A stretch of DNA of 64,000 nt from Hyphomicrobiales bacterium (GTDB lineage Bacteria; Pseudomonadota; Alphaproteobacteria; Rhizobiales; Rhizobiaceae), in assembly GCA_900468285.1 (NCBI GenBank), contig UBTF01000003.1, positions 372,001-436,000 of the forward strand, given 5' to 3'. Numbering within the stretch: the first letter of the stretch is position 1; each line of letters starts with the position of its first letter. Positions 1 through 8,248 of the stretch are shown here, piece after piece. A program made the translations under genes and the position numbers. The notes beneath the pieces were generated by a model. It was given only the letters and a program-made list of their open reading frames with translations, was not told where the DNA came from and made no database searches.

Positions 1-335
1 CGGAAGGCGAAAAATGCCATGGGGACGGAAAGAGCCATTGCGCCTAGCCCGCCGATGCCGATGGCGAGCAATGGATCGAGATCGAACAGGATGATGGCTG
101 CGAACATCACATAGGCGCCCACACCCACAAAGGCTTGCTGCCCCACCGAAACAAGACCCGCGAAACCAGCCAGCATGTTCCAGTTCATCGCCAGGATCAG
201 CAGTGTCAACAATCCGAACATGTCCTGAATAATGGCGCGCGATGTAAAGAACGGTGCTGCCACCAATGCCAAACCCATGGCGATTGCAGCCAGGCAAAGG
301 GTGAAGCGACCAACGGATTTTGGGGACGGAAGCAT
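1..335 (-). CDS. livM: Branched-chain amino acid-type ABC transporter permease LivM, partial (C-terminus beyond left edge)
   Basis: The reverse strand is open from an ATG at 335 to the window edge, giving 111 N-terminal residues. The translation is hydrophobic and carries the LivM-type stretch MNWNMLAGFAGLVSVGQQAF, followed by a further membrane segment. LivM is one of two inner-membrane permeases of HAAT-family importers and pairs with LivH. It starts 8 bp after the stop of livH, so it is the next gene of the same operon. The C-terminal part is outside the window. The cargo is more likely an aromatic acid than an amino acid because catabolic enzymes head the operon (inference). Confidence 0.9.
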   Translation of the reverse strand, partial: MLPSPKSVGRFTLCLAAIAMGLALVAAPFFTSRAIIQDMFGLLTLLILAMNWNMLAGFAGLVSVGQQAFVGVGAYVMFAAIILFDLDPLLAIGIGGLGAMALSVPMAFFAF

Positions 336-343
336 GATGAACC

Positions 344-1207
344 TTAATCTGTCGCCCTTGGAAACAGGCCGCGTGGACGGAAAATGAGAATGACGGCAAA
401 GGCGATGTGGCCGGCGAGAATTTGCCACTCCGGATTGACAGCCGCGCCGAATGATTGGGCAAGCCCGATTACGATGCCGCCGATCAGCGTTCCCCACAGA
501 CTTCCAAGACCACCGATGATGACCGCTTCGAACGCATAAAGCAGTCGTGCCGGTCCGATCGACGGATCGAAATTGGCGCGAATACCGAGATACAAAGCGG
601 CAATTGTCGCAACGACCATGGCAATGCCAGTTGCAATGGCGAAAATCTTCTTTGGACGAATGCCCATCAACTGAACCGTTACGGCATCGTCGGATGTTGC
701 ACGAAATGCGCGCCCCAGCGCCGTCCGGTAGAACAGCTGGTTCAGCAGCCAGATGATGATGACCGCCGAACCCAACGTCATCAACGGTGTTATGCCGAGC
801 GATACCGGACCCACGGATACGGAGCTGGCTTCTATGGTGCCTGCGGAAAGTTTGCGGCTATCGGCGGAAAAGCTTTCGAGCAACCCATTCTGAATGGCGA
901 CGGAGAGACCGAAAGTCACCAGCAAAGGCGGCAATATGCCATCATCCAGAACGCGGTTGAAAAGCAGGCTTTGCAGCAGCCAGCCGATGGCAAACATGAT
1001 CGGCAGTGCGATTAGCGCCGCAGCAAAGGGGTTGAGGCCAAGGGCCGTTGTGATCACCAACACAAGATAAGCGGCGAGAACGATGAGATCGCCATGAGCT
1101 AGATTGACGAGCCGCATGATGCCAAAGACAAGGCTTAGCCCCGCCGCAAACAGGGCATAGAGGCCACCGAGCAGAATGCCCTGCATGATCGTATCCAGCC
1201 ATATCAT
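344..1207 (-). CDS. livH: Branched-chain amino acid-type ABC transporter permease LivH
   Basis: A 287-residue polytopic membrane protein. The N-terminus carries the LivH hallmark GLYALFAAGLSLVFGIMRL followed by NLAHGD at about residues 15-40. The C-terminal cytoplasmic coupling region contains AVIIGGLGSLWGT near residue 230. Length is normal for the family. Its ATG overlaps the livF stop by 4 bp (ATGA), so the two are translationally coupled. It should form the membrane channel with LivM. Family assignment is firm. The substrate is not determined by sequence. Confidence 0.95.
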   Translation of the reverse strand: MIWLDTIMQGILLGGLYALFAAGLSLVFGIMRLVNLAHGDLIVLAAYLVLVITTALGLNPFAAALIALPIMFAIGWLLQSLLFNRVLDDGILPPLLVTFGLSVAIQNGLLESFSADSRKLSAGTIEASSVSVGPVSLGITPLMTLGSAVIIIWLLNQLFYRTALGRAFRATSDDAVTVQLMGIRPKKIFAIATGIAMVVATIAALYLGIRANFDPSIGPARLLYAFEAVIIGGLGSLWGTLIGGIVIGLAQSFGAAVNPEWQILAGHIAFAVILIFRPRGLFPRATD

Positions 1208-1917
1208 GCTCGTACTCCGAAGTAGGCGTCGTGGATGGCGGATCGAGAAAGGCTGTCTGTCGTGCCTTCGAGCGTGATCCGGCCTTCCATCATGCAGTAG
1301 ATTCGATCCGCGACCTTGAGAGCCTGCCCTATGTCCTGCTCGACGATGATGATCGACGCACCCGATGCCTTGATCTTCGGGAGAGCGGCGTAGATATCGC
1401 GTATGACGACCGGTGCCAGACCAAGTGACAGCTCGTCGCAGAGCAGGACGCGCGGATTGCTCATCAGCGCCCGTCCCACGGCCACCATCTGCTGTTGCCC
1501 ACCGGAAAGCGCTGTGCCTGGTTGATGGCGCCGGTCCTTCAGGATCGGGAACAATTCATAGATCGCCTCCAGCGACCATGGCCCCTTCACCTTGCGCACA
1601 TGCGCGCCTATCAGCAGATTTTCCTCCACGGAAAGAGAAGGAAAGAGCTTGCGTCCCTCCGGCACCGTTGCGATTCCCATTTCGAGAATATCGGGCGCCG
1701 CTTTCGTGTGGACCGGTGCGCCGTCCAGAACAATCGCCCCTGCGGATGCCCTGACGATGCCGGTTACGGTTCGCATCAGCGTCGTCTTGCCTGCGCCATT
1801 CGCGCCGATAATGGCCACGGTCTCCCCGGAGTTGAGGGCAAGGTCGACGCCGAAAAGCGCCTGAAAGTCGCCGTAACCCGCCGTCAGGGCTGAAATCGAA
1901 AGCAGGGGCTGGGTCAT
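1204..1917 (-). CDS. livF: ABC transporter ATP-binding protein LivF
   Basis: A 237-residue ATPase with a complete ABC core: Walker A GANGAGKTT at residues 38-46, signature LSGGQ at 138-142, and Walker B ending in the catalytic Glu at 162 (VLLCDE). The 'VPEGRKLFPSLSVEENL' segment near 85-101 is typical of LivF rather than LivG. It overlaps livG upstream and livH downstream by 4 bp each, so the ATPases and permeases are coupled. It energises uptake as a heterodimer with LivG. Confidence 0.95.
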   Translation of the reverse strand: MTQPLLSISALTAGYGDFQALFGVDLALNSGETVAIIGANGAGKTTLMRTVTGIVRASAGAIVLDGAPVHTKAAPDILEMGIATVPEGRKLFPSLSVEENLLIGAHVRKVKGPWSLEAIYELFPILKDRRHQPGTALSGGQQQMVAVGRALMSNPRVLLCDELSLGLAPVVIRDIYAALPKIKASGASIIIVEQDIGQALKVADRIYCMMEGRITLEGTTDSLSRSAIHDAYFGVRA

Positions 1918-2633
1918 GCTTCGATCCCCAGATAGATCTCCCGCACCTGCGGCGATGCCATCACCCGGTCAGGCTCTCCAACCATCAGGACCTGACCGAA
2001 GTTGAGAACGACAAGGCGGCTGACGACATGTGTGAGGGCGTGCAGCACGTGCTCGATCCATATGATCGACGCGCCTTGCTGGTTTATGTCCTTGATGGTC
2101 TTCACGAGTTCATCGCACTCGCCTTCTGTCAGGCCACCCGCAATCTCATCGAGCAGAAGAATTTTGGGTCGCGTGGCCATGGCGCGGGCAAGTTCCAACC
2201 GCTTTCTGCTCAGCAGCGGAAGGCTGCCCGCAAGACAATCTGCCTGAGGCTCCAATCCGGTGCGAGACAGAAGCTCCATGCAGAAATCCGCAGCGTCCGC
2301 AGCCGTCATGGCGCCACCAAAGCGGGCAGCGACCAGAAGGTTTTCGAACACGGACAATCCGCTAAAAGGCTGCGGGATCTGAAAGGAGCGGCCAATGCCT
2401 GCCTTGCAGCGATCCATCGCCGAAACGGCTGTGATGTTGCGGCCTTCCAGCAGGATTTGACCGCTGTCGGCCGCAATGTTGCCGGTGATCAAATTAAAGA
2501 GCGTCGATTTCCCGGCCCCGTTCGGGCCAATGACGCCGAGAGCTTCGCCCTTGGCGAGCTCGAAGGAAACATTATCTGTGACCTTGAGCGCGCCAAAGGA
2601 CTTCGACACCGCGTTGAGCGAGAGTATCGGCAT
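1914..2633 (-). CDS. livG: ABC transporter ATP-binding protein LivG
   Basis: A 239-residue ATPase with Walker A GPNGAGKST at 36-44 and Walker B LLLDE near 159-163. The 'GIGRSFQIPQPFSGLSVFEN' region is typical of LivG. The signature motif is unusual: where family members have a GQQ-type sequence, this protein reads LLSRKRLELAR at about 140-150. Either the nucleotide site made with this signature is weak or this is a subfamily variant. The gene lies 59 bp downstream of the binding-protein gene and overlaps livF by 4 bp. Confidence 0.93.
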   Translation of the reverse strand: MPILSLNAVSKSFGALKVTDNVSFELAKGEALGVIGPNGAGKSTLFNLITGNIAADSGQILLEGRNITAVSAMDRCKAGIGRSFQIPQPFSGLSVFENLLVAARFGGAMTAADAADFCMELLSRTGLEPQADCLAGSLPLLSRKRLELARAMATRPKILLLDEIAGGLTEGECDELVKTIKDINQQGASIIWIEHVLHALTHVVSRLVVLNFGQVLMVGEPDRVMASPQVREIYLGIEA

Positions 2634-2692
2634 GACATTGTCCGTCGTGGTTTAAGGTTTGGCATTCCGGGCGAGGCCGGTACGCCGTCGGT

Positions 2693-3955
2693 TCAGTTCA
2701 GTGCTTCAAGCTTGCCGCCCGTTGGGATTTCCGGTGCCCTTGAATTGTCGACGATGACGAGATCGAAGGTGCCGTCTGTCTGGCGGCGCCATTGGCCTCC
2801 CACCAGTGGTGTCTTAGCGACGTTCTTCCGGGCGAAAGGCGGAACGTTGTCCTTACCCCAGCCGATATTGCCAACCACGGTGTTGAGATTTGTAGCGCCG
2901 ATTGCCTCGACCAAAGCCTCGCTGTCAGTGGGGTCAGAGGCCCTCTTCAGCACATCGGCAGCGATCTCGAACAGGGCATGCGTAAAGCCGACCGGCTGGG
3001 TCCACTGCCGCTTTGAGGCTGCGGAAAACGCCGCTGCGAGATCGTCACAGCTTTCTCCCGTCAGCGATGACTTGAACGGGAACTTGGGCGACCAGTAGAC
3101 CTCCGCCGACAGGTTGTGACCGCGATCACCAAGGGCGACAATGCTTTCCGGGAAAAGCAGGGCTTTGGCAATGGAGGCGATCTTTGGCTTGTATCCCTGC
3201 TGAGCGGCCTGCGTCCAGAAGGTGGTGAAGTCCGGAGGAATGGGAATACCCGTTACAATCTCGCAATTGGCTTGCTTGAAAGCATTAATCTGTGCGGAGA
3301 AATCGTCCGTCAGGTTCTGGTAGCGGCCGGTATCGGTCAGCTTGTAGCCGGGTTTGCCGAGAGCTGGCGGCATCCCCACATCCGAAGCCCAGGCATTGCC
3401 ATCGCCGTCATTTGGCCAAAGCGCACCGACCTGCTTGTTGGTGTTCAAGCTTTCCCACATGTTCAGGAATACGGAGACGTTGTCTTCAAGCCCCCAGAAG
3501 AAATGGTAGACGAAGTCGAACGGCTTCCAGCCACTGGCATCGAGCGGATTTCCCTGCTGACCGATGAACCATGGCTGCCATGGCGCGACGGAGGAAATGA
3601 CAGGGATTTCTTCCGATTCAGCCACGCTGCAGACCGGATTGGTCGTCTCAGGCGTCGAGGCGACAAGGATCAGATTGACCTCGTCGCGGCTGATCAGTTC
3701 CTTTGCTACTTCCGCTGCCCGGTTGGGGTTGGACTGGCTATCCTTGACCACGACCTCGATATCGAGGCCGGACGCCTTGGTCGACTCCAGAAAACGCGAG
3801 ACCATGTACGCATCGGCCTGCGAAAAGGCCGAGAGCGGGCCGCTTTGTGGCGACACATAGCCGATCTTGATTGTCGTGTTGCTTGCCCGGGCGGGCATGG
3901 CAAAACTGGCGGCCGTTGCGGCCGTCGCCTGCAATAGAGTACGTCTGGTCAGCAT
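2693..3955 (-). CDS. Periplasmic substrate-binding protein of the Liv-type (HAAT) ABC importer
   Basis: A 420-residue type I periplasmic binding protein of the Leu/Ile/Val-binding family, starting the mature part with TTIKIGYVSPQSGPLSAFSQ. The N-terminus reads MLTRRTLLQ followed by an Ala-rich stretch ending in ARAS, which looks like a twin-arginine or ordinary Sec signal. The ATG at 3955 was chosen over an in-frame GTG at 3970 because GGGAGG lies just before it and would otherwise be coding. It sits 31 bp after the maleylacetate reductase gene and before livG. With aromatic-degradation enzymes upstream, it probably binds an aromatic acid (inference). Confidence 0.92.
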   Translation of the reverse strand: MLTRRTLLQATAATAASFAMPARASNTTIKIGYVSPQSGPLSAFSQADAYMVSRFLESTKASGLDIEVVVKDSQSNPNRAAEVAKELISRDEVNLILVASTPETTNPVCSVAESEEIPVISSVAPWQPWFIGQQGNPLDASGWKPFDFVYHFFWGLEDNVSVFLNMWESLNTNKQVGALWPNDGDGNAWASDVGMPPALGKPGYKLTDTGRYQNLTDDFSAQINAFKQANCEIVTGIPIPPDFTTFWTQAAQQGYKPKIASIAKALLFPESIVALGDRGHNLSAEVYWSPKFPFKSSLTGESCDDLAAAFSAASKRQWTQPVGFTHALFEIAADVLKRASDPTDSEALVEAIGATNLNTVVGNIGWGKDNVPPFARKNVAKTPLVGGQWRRQTDGTFDLVIVDNSRAPEIPTGGKLEALN

Positions 3956-3986
3956 CTCGTTTCCTCCCACAGAATAGATGATGAAA

Positions 3987-5051
3987 TTATAGCGGCCTGG
4001 TCCCCTCCCAAGCCGTGCGGATCAAGGTCTTGACGCCGTCCAGCTCGATTGGCCGTGGATTGTAATATGTGTTCACCAGTGCCAATTCCGCAGCCTTTTC
4101 AATGTTGGCCTCGGAAAAGCCAAGGCTGGAAAGGCTGAGCGGTGCGCCAAGGCTGGCGGCAAAGTCGTAAAGCCCGACACCGGCCGATAGTTTGCCGAAA
4201 AGGTCGGCAACCGGCTTCAAAAGCTCCGGCGCTGCCTGCTCGGTATAGGCGGTGGTGTGTGGCAAAAGGACGGAATGGGTCTCGGCATGAGGCATGTCGA
4301 AGCTGCCGCCAATCGTGTGGCAAAGCTTGTGGTGCAGGGCCATCGAGACCATGCCCAGAACGCTGCCGCACAGCCAGGAGCCATAAAGTGCTTTTGAGCG
4401 CGCATCGAGATTGTCCGGTGTTTTTACGATGTCGGGAAGGGCGCTACTTAGGCCCCTGATGCCTTCCATCGCCATCATGCTCGTCACCGGGTTGCGATCC
4501 GGCGCATAGAGAGCTTCCACCGCATGGGCCATGGCATTGATGCCACTGGTCACGCTCATGGCAACGGGCAGGCCGCAGGTCAGCTCCGGATCGTATATGA
4601 CCGTTTCTGGCAGTATTTCCGGGCCGCGCACCGTGGTTTTGAGGCCGTTCTCGGTCTCACCGACGATGTTGGTCACTTCCGAACCGGCATATGTTGTTGC
4701 GATCACGATCTGGTCGCTGCCATTTCGACGCGCAATCGCCTTGCCGAGCCCGATCGTCGAGCCCCCGCCGAGCGAAACGACGCAATCAGCCCCGGAGGTT
4801 TCATAGGCCAGCAAAGCCTGCGCCGTCACATCGACCGGCGTGTGCATCACGGCTTTTGCAAAAACGCCTGCCGAAAGATCTCCAAGCGAAGAGGCCAGCT
4901 TCTCGGCATCTGCTTTCTGAAATGGTGTCGCCAGCACGAGGGCGCGGCGTCGCCCCAGTCTCGAAATTTCGTCTGCCAGTTTGGTGCGGCTCCCGCACCC
5001 AAAAAGGATGCGGGCAGGGCTGGCAGAGTAGGTGAAGGATGACATATCCAT
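3987..5051 (-). CDS. Maleylacetate reductase (iron-type alcohol dehydrogenase family)
   Basis: About 354 residues in the Fe-ADH fold. The nucleotide-binding GGGST lies at about 97-101. Conserved metal-binding-type histidines occur in AMAHAVEALY (about 177), HHKLCHTIGG (241-246) and PHAETH (256-260); this HHK..H / HAETH pattern is characteristic of maleylacetate reductases. The enzyme reduces maleylacetate to 3-oxoadipate with NAD(P)H in hydroxyquinol, resorcinol and chloroaromatic pathways. An ATG at 5051 is preferred to the TTG at 5054. It lies 23 bp after the FAD monooxygenase gene. The ring-cleaving dioxygenase expected between these two activities is not in the window. Confidence 0.9.
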   Translation of the reverse strand: MDMSSFTYSASPARILFGCGSRTKLADEISRLGRRRALVLATPFQKADAEKLASSLGDLSAGVFAKAVMHTPVDVTAQALLAYETSGADCVVSLGGGSTIGLGKAIARRNGSDQIVIATTYAGSEVTNIVGETENGLKTTVRGPEILPETVIYDPELTCGLPVAMSVTSGINAMAHAVEALYAPDRNPVTSMMAMEGIRGLSSALPDIVKTPDNLDARSKALYGSWLCGSVLGMVSMALHHKLCHTIGGSFDMPHAETHSVLLPHTTAYTEQAAPELLKPVADLFGKLSAGVGLYDFAASLGAPLSLSSLGFSEANIEKAAELALVNTYYNPRPIELDGVKTLIRTAWEGTRPL

Positions 5052-5074
5052 CAAGGGTACCCGTTTCTGGCCGT

Positions 5075-6736
5075 TCAGGCCGCAGCCTGTTCGGACAATT
5101 CCGTCAGGTGAAGATGGGAAACCACCTCGTCAAAGCGACGACGAAGATCTTCCGGCGAACTTGCTGTCGCAGCGACATAGAAATCGGGCCGCAGGATCAC
5201 GTAGGTTGCGCCGATGCCGTTCAGCCAGCGGGCGTAGGTTCCCTCGACGTCAACGACCTCGCTGTCTGTTCCCATCGAGCCGATACGAACCGTGTGCCCG
5301 GCGATCAGGTCGAGAGACCGCTTTTGCTCGAGGGAAAGCGCGTGAGCCGGATCGGCATCGAGGCCAACCACCATCCAGCCGAAGCCGACGGCCTGGTCGA
5401 ACCGATCACGCTTGCCGTTTGCCTCGACAACGCCTTGTACGGAAAGCTCACCCGCATGGGCCGTTTCGGGACACCAGATGCCTGGCCCCAGCTGGCATAC
5501 GTCAGTGGCCACCGGCTTTCCATTGCGCTCCACGAGGTCACGCTTCATGCGCTCATCGCGTTCTGCAGCCTGCGCAGGATCGGCGATGCAGATAATGCTG
5601 CCCAGTTCCTGGCTGAAATTGATGTAGTATTTGGCGTGCTCGATACGCTCCGACGAATAGCTGTCGAGGATGTCCGTTTGGACGCGACCTTCCAGAATGG
5701 CGTTCAGGCGCCAGCCGAGTGCAAGCGCGTCGCGAATGCCCGCACACAGGCCTTCGCCAGCAAAAGGCGGCATCAGATGCGCAGCGTCCCCCGCGAGCGC
5801 ACAGCGTCCCTTGTTCCAGACCATTGCCCAGCGGGCCTGGAAACGATAGACCGCGCTGCGCTCCAGCTCGGCATTTTCCGGTGTCAGGCCCCAAGGCTTC
5901 AACAGCTCCCAGGCATTGTCGGGCTTTGCGAGTTCGGTGGGGTCCTCGTTCGGAAGGACCATATATTCCCAGCGACGCCGTCTTGGACCACCGGGGACCG
6001 GACCGGGACCGCCCGGCACGACAGTTGTCGGCCGCTTTGGGTCGCAGAGCTGCCACTGCGCCGGTTCGCCCGGGCGAGAGGCGACGTAGTCAAACTTCGG
6101 CAACATGTCGAGAATGAGCCAGTCGAAGAAGTAGCCCTTGTCTTCATTCTCGATGCCGAGCGACTGACGCACCATGCTGTTTGCGCCGTCGGCTCCAACA
6201 AGGTAGCGCGCGCGGATCTGCCGGCTTTCCGTGCTTTGGTCGTCTTCCAGCGGGTTGCGCTTGATTGAGAGTGTAACGGAGTCACTGTCCTGCTGAAGCT
6301 CGATGGCCTCAAAGCCCGAAATCCTCGTGATGGAAGGATACTGAGCCGCGATATTGGTCAATCGCGTTTCGAGTTCTGGCTGGTTGAACCAGTAGCGAAC
6401 GCGCCATCCGGATGCCGACAGGCTCTGCCAGTCAACAATGTGAATGTTCTCGCGCTCCGCGTTTTTCCAGTAATAGAGTTCGTCGTGATAATTGATGGCC
6501 TCATCATTCTCGGAATCGATGCCAAGGCTTGCCAGAATTCGCGCAATTTCGTGGTCATAGGTTACCGCGCGCGGGCGGCCATAGGCTTGGCTCCAGCGTT
6601 CGACCAGCGTAACTTTCTTGCCAGCCTTGCCCAGCAGGATGGCGAGAAACGTGCCGACGGGGCCCCCGCCGACGATTGCGACGTCCGCATCGAAATTGTC
6701 CGCGCCGTGTTGATGTGAATTGTTCCGAGACGTCAT
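5075..6736 (-). CDS. FAD-dependent aromatic hydroxylase (MhpA/PheA/TfdB-type class A monooxygenase)
   Basis: A 553-residue flavoprotein. It shows the N-terminal Rossmann motif VGGGPVGTF at 22-30, the NAD(P)H/FAD 'DG' motif GADGANS at 181-187 and the second FAD motif GDAAHLMPPFAGEG at 316-329. A C-terminal thioredoxin-like extension is consistent with the phenol/3-hydroxyphenylpropionate hydroxylase subfamily. It should add a hydroxyl group to a phenolic substrate in the cytoplasm. The start has a strong ribosome-binding site (AGGAGGG). It is the first gene of the catabolic operon and divergent from a TetR gene. The true substrate (resorcinol- or hydroxybenzoate-like) is inference. Confidence 0.9.
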   Translation of the reverse strand: MTSRNNSHQHGADNFDADVAIVGGGPVGTFLAILLGKAGKKVTLVERWSQAYGRPRAVTYDHEIARILASLGIDSENDEAINYHDELYYWKNAERENIHIVDWQSLSASGWRVRYWFNQPELETRLTNIAAQYPSITRISGFEAIELQQDSDSVTLSIKRNPLEDDQSTESRQIRARYLVGADGANSMVRQSLGIENEDKGYFFDWLILDMLPKFDYVASRPGEPAQWQLCDPKRPTTVVPGGPGPVPGGPRRRRWEYMVLPNEDPTELAKPDNAWELLKPWGLTPENAELERSAVYRFQARWAMVWNKGRCALAGDAAHLMPPFAGEGLCAGIRDALALGWRLNAILEGRVQTDILDSYSSERIEHAKYYINFSQELGSIICIADPAQAAERDERMKRDLVERNGKPVATDVCQLGPGIWCPETAHAGELSVQGVVEANGKRDRFDQAVGFGWMVVGLDADPAHALSLEQKRSLDLIAGHTVRIGSMGTDSEVVDVEGTYARWLNGIGATYVILRPDFYVAATASSPEDLRRRFDEVVSHLHLTELSEQAAA

Positions 6737-7153
6737 GATCCCTCCTGCTATGACGCGGCAACTGGCGTTAGGACGACGGCCCGATGATCGGATGTGTTGA
6801 CAGTGTAACCGTGGAAATCAGGACGCCGAGCGCCGCAAGGCAAGCTCATCACTTCCCTGAATTCCTCATGTTATCTGCACGTCCCCCCGACAACGCTCCC
6901 TCGTCATCTGCCAGATTGCCAAGCCTCTCTCCTTGCTTGACAAAAGCAAAATGACATTACGTCAAAAATGAATTACGTTCAATAAAGAAAATATCTCATT
7001 AATGCTTTGCTCTCATTATTAAGTTTTGCCTTATATGAGTGATGCGGTTAAAACCTCTGCCTGGCAGGGCAAAGCAGCATATCTCTTGCAAAATTCAGGC
7101 TTGAGACTATTTCACGGTTGAATGCTCTTCAGCCTTATATAAAGTCCCCAACC
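6737..7153. promoter_or_regulatory. Divergent promoter region between the monooxygenase operon and the TetR gene
   Basis: About 417 bp without a gene. The middle (about 6935-7045) is much richer in A+T than the flanking genes. It contains a TTGACA hexamer on the plus strand at 6937-6942 and two 13-bp palindromes listed separately. It must hold the promoters of both divergent units. I could not assign -10 elements with confidence. Confidence 0.6.
6952..6981. promoter_or_regulatory. Tandem 13-bp palindromes, candidate TetR operators
   Basis: Two imperfect palindromes, TGACATTACGTCA at 6952-6964 and TGAATTACGTTCA at 6969-6981, share the core TTACGT and start 17 bp apart. They lie between the divergent TetR gene and the FAD monooxygenase. 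Tandem palindromes in this position are typical TetR-family operators. Assignment to this TetR protein is inference. Confidence 0.5.
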
Positions 7154-7831
7154 ATGGAGACTCACGTGAAGACCACAGACACTGAAGGGCGGGTTGCCCG
7201 TCGCCAGCGCCGGAATCGAGACGCCCTATTGAAGGCCGGTCATGAGGTGATATCGGAAAAAGGTATCGACGCCGCGACAATGCTGGAGATTTCCGAGCGT
7301 GCGGACGTCGCTTCAGGCACAATCTACAACTATTTCAAATCGAAGGAAGAACTGGCAATCGCGGTTCTCGAGCTCGTCATGGAACAGCTCGCGCGGCGGA
7401 TTGAAGAGGTTACAAACGGCTTTTCCGATCCGGCCCAGGTCTATGCCTATGGTATGCGGACTGTACTGGAAACCGCAACTGGCGATATAAGATGGCGCCA
7501 ATTGTTGCATCGCTCCGAGGTGATCGCGAACGCCACATTCCAGCGAATGGGTCCTTTCGCGATCCGCGACCTGCGAAATGCAACGGCTGCGGGGCGCTTC
7601 TCCAACCCCGACCCTGAGCTTACCTGGCGGATGTCCTGTTTCAGCATCGTCGGTGTCTCTCTCGCCATCACGAAGGGCGATCTTCCACCGAAAGCGATAG
7701 ATGAGGCTCTGGTGCGGCTTCTGTGCATGGCTGGTATGAGTGAAGCCGATTCCCGCGAACTGGCAAGCCGCCCATCCCCTCCGCTCGCACCGGAGGCCGA
7801 GGCAGAGCGCAAGCAAGCCGCACGGGTCTGA
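7154..7831 (+). CDS. TetR/AcrR-family transcriptional regulator
   Basis: About 225 residues. The N-terminal helix-turn-helix covers roughly residues 10-60 (RRNRDALLKAGHEVISEKG ... VASGTIYNYFKSKEELAIAVL), which is a clear TetR DNA-binding domain. The C-terminal ligand domain is not assignable to a subfamily. An upstream in-frame TTG at 7118 would add 12 residues; the ATG at 7154 is preferred, though no strong ribosome-binding site marks either. It is transcribed divergently from the aromatic hydroxylase operon and is probably its ligand-responsive repressor (inference from context). Confidence 0.9.
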   Translation: METHVKTTDTEGRVARRQRRNRDALLKAGHEVISEKGIDAATMLEISERADVASGTIYNYFKSKEELAIAVLELVMEQLARRIEEVTNGFSDPAQVYAYGMRTVLETATGDIRWRQLLHRSEVIANATFQRMGPFAIRDLRNATAAGRFSNPDPELTWRMSCFSIVGVSLAITKGDLPPKAIDEALVRLLCMAGMSEADSRELASRPSPPLAPEAEAERKQAARV

Positions 7832-7908
7832 TACGGCCGTGTTGCGGCTGCATGCGCAGCCGATGGCCAAGAGCGCAGTAAAGAGTTCCGCCGGTATTGA
7901 GCAAACCG

Positions 7909-7933
7909 GGAACCGGCCGGGTGCTCAGTCGTT
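7909..7933 (+). promoter_or_regulatory. Sigma-EcfG (RpoE2-type) promoter, exact consensus
   Basis: GGAAC at 7909-7913, a 16-bp spacer, then CGTT at 7930-7933. This matches the general-stress sigma factor consensus of alphaproteobacteria exactly. It ends 26 bp before the ATG of the small Pro-rich gene at 7960. Confidence 0.7.
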
Positions 7934-7959
7934 TGCTCTTTGATACAGAGGAGATGACA

Positions 7960-8157
7960 ATGTCCATTATCAATCCACAGCCCGGCAACCCTGCTGAAAC
8001 ACCGCGTGGCCCAACCGGCACCCCAGGCATTCCAGACCGCGTACAGGAAAAGCCACCTGTTCCGCCGATTAATGACCCCGGCGATACGAAGAACCCCAAT
8101 GATCCTACCCTCAACCCGGCGCTTCTGCCAATCGGCGACCCGGCTGGTGCGGCCTGA
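7960..8157 (+). CDS. Small proline-rich protein of unknown function
   Basis: A 65-residue protein with about a quarter proline and many Gly, Asn and Asp residues, no membrane segment and no signal peptide. It is probably intrinsically disordered. The start is decided by GAGGAG at 7948-7953, six bases before ATG 7960; an ATG at 7954 lies too close to that site. An exact EcfG promoter precedes it, so it is probably a general stress-response gene. I do not recognise a named family. Confidence 0.75.
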   Translation: MSIINPQPGNPAETPRGPTGTPGIPDRVQEKPPVPPINDPGDTKNPNDPTLNPALLPIGDPAGAA

Positions 8158-8201
8158 CAGGCCGCGACCAAGGCGAATAAAGGACCGCTAAGTGTTCGCT
8201 C

Positions 8202-8226
8202 GGAACCCTTTTCGTCACAACTCGTT
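8202..8226 (+). promoter_or_regulatory. Second sigma-EcfG promoter, exact consensus
   Basis: GGAAC at 8202-8206, a 16-bp spacer, then CGTT at 8223-8226. It lies 22 bp before the ATG of the DUF1206 gene. The spacer length equals that of the copy at 7909-7933. Confidence 0.7.
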
Positions 8227-8248
8227 TGAATGCGAAAGGGAGAGACGC

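Noticed and set aside
5039-6268. A 409-codon plus-strand frame
   Set aside because: Antisense to the FAD monooxygenase, which has all cofactor motifs.
7845-7862. Hairpin CGGCTGC / GCAGCCG after the TetR gene
   Set aside because: Good 7-bp stem but no T run and no other evidence of termination, so not listed as a terminator.
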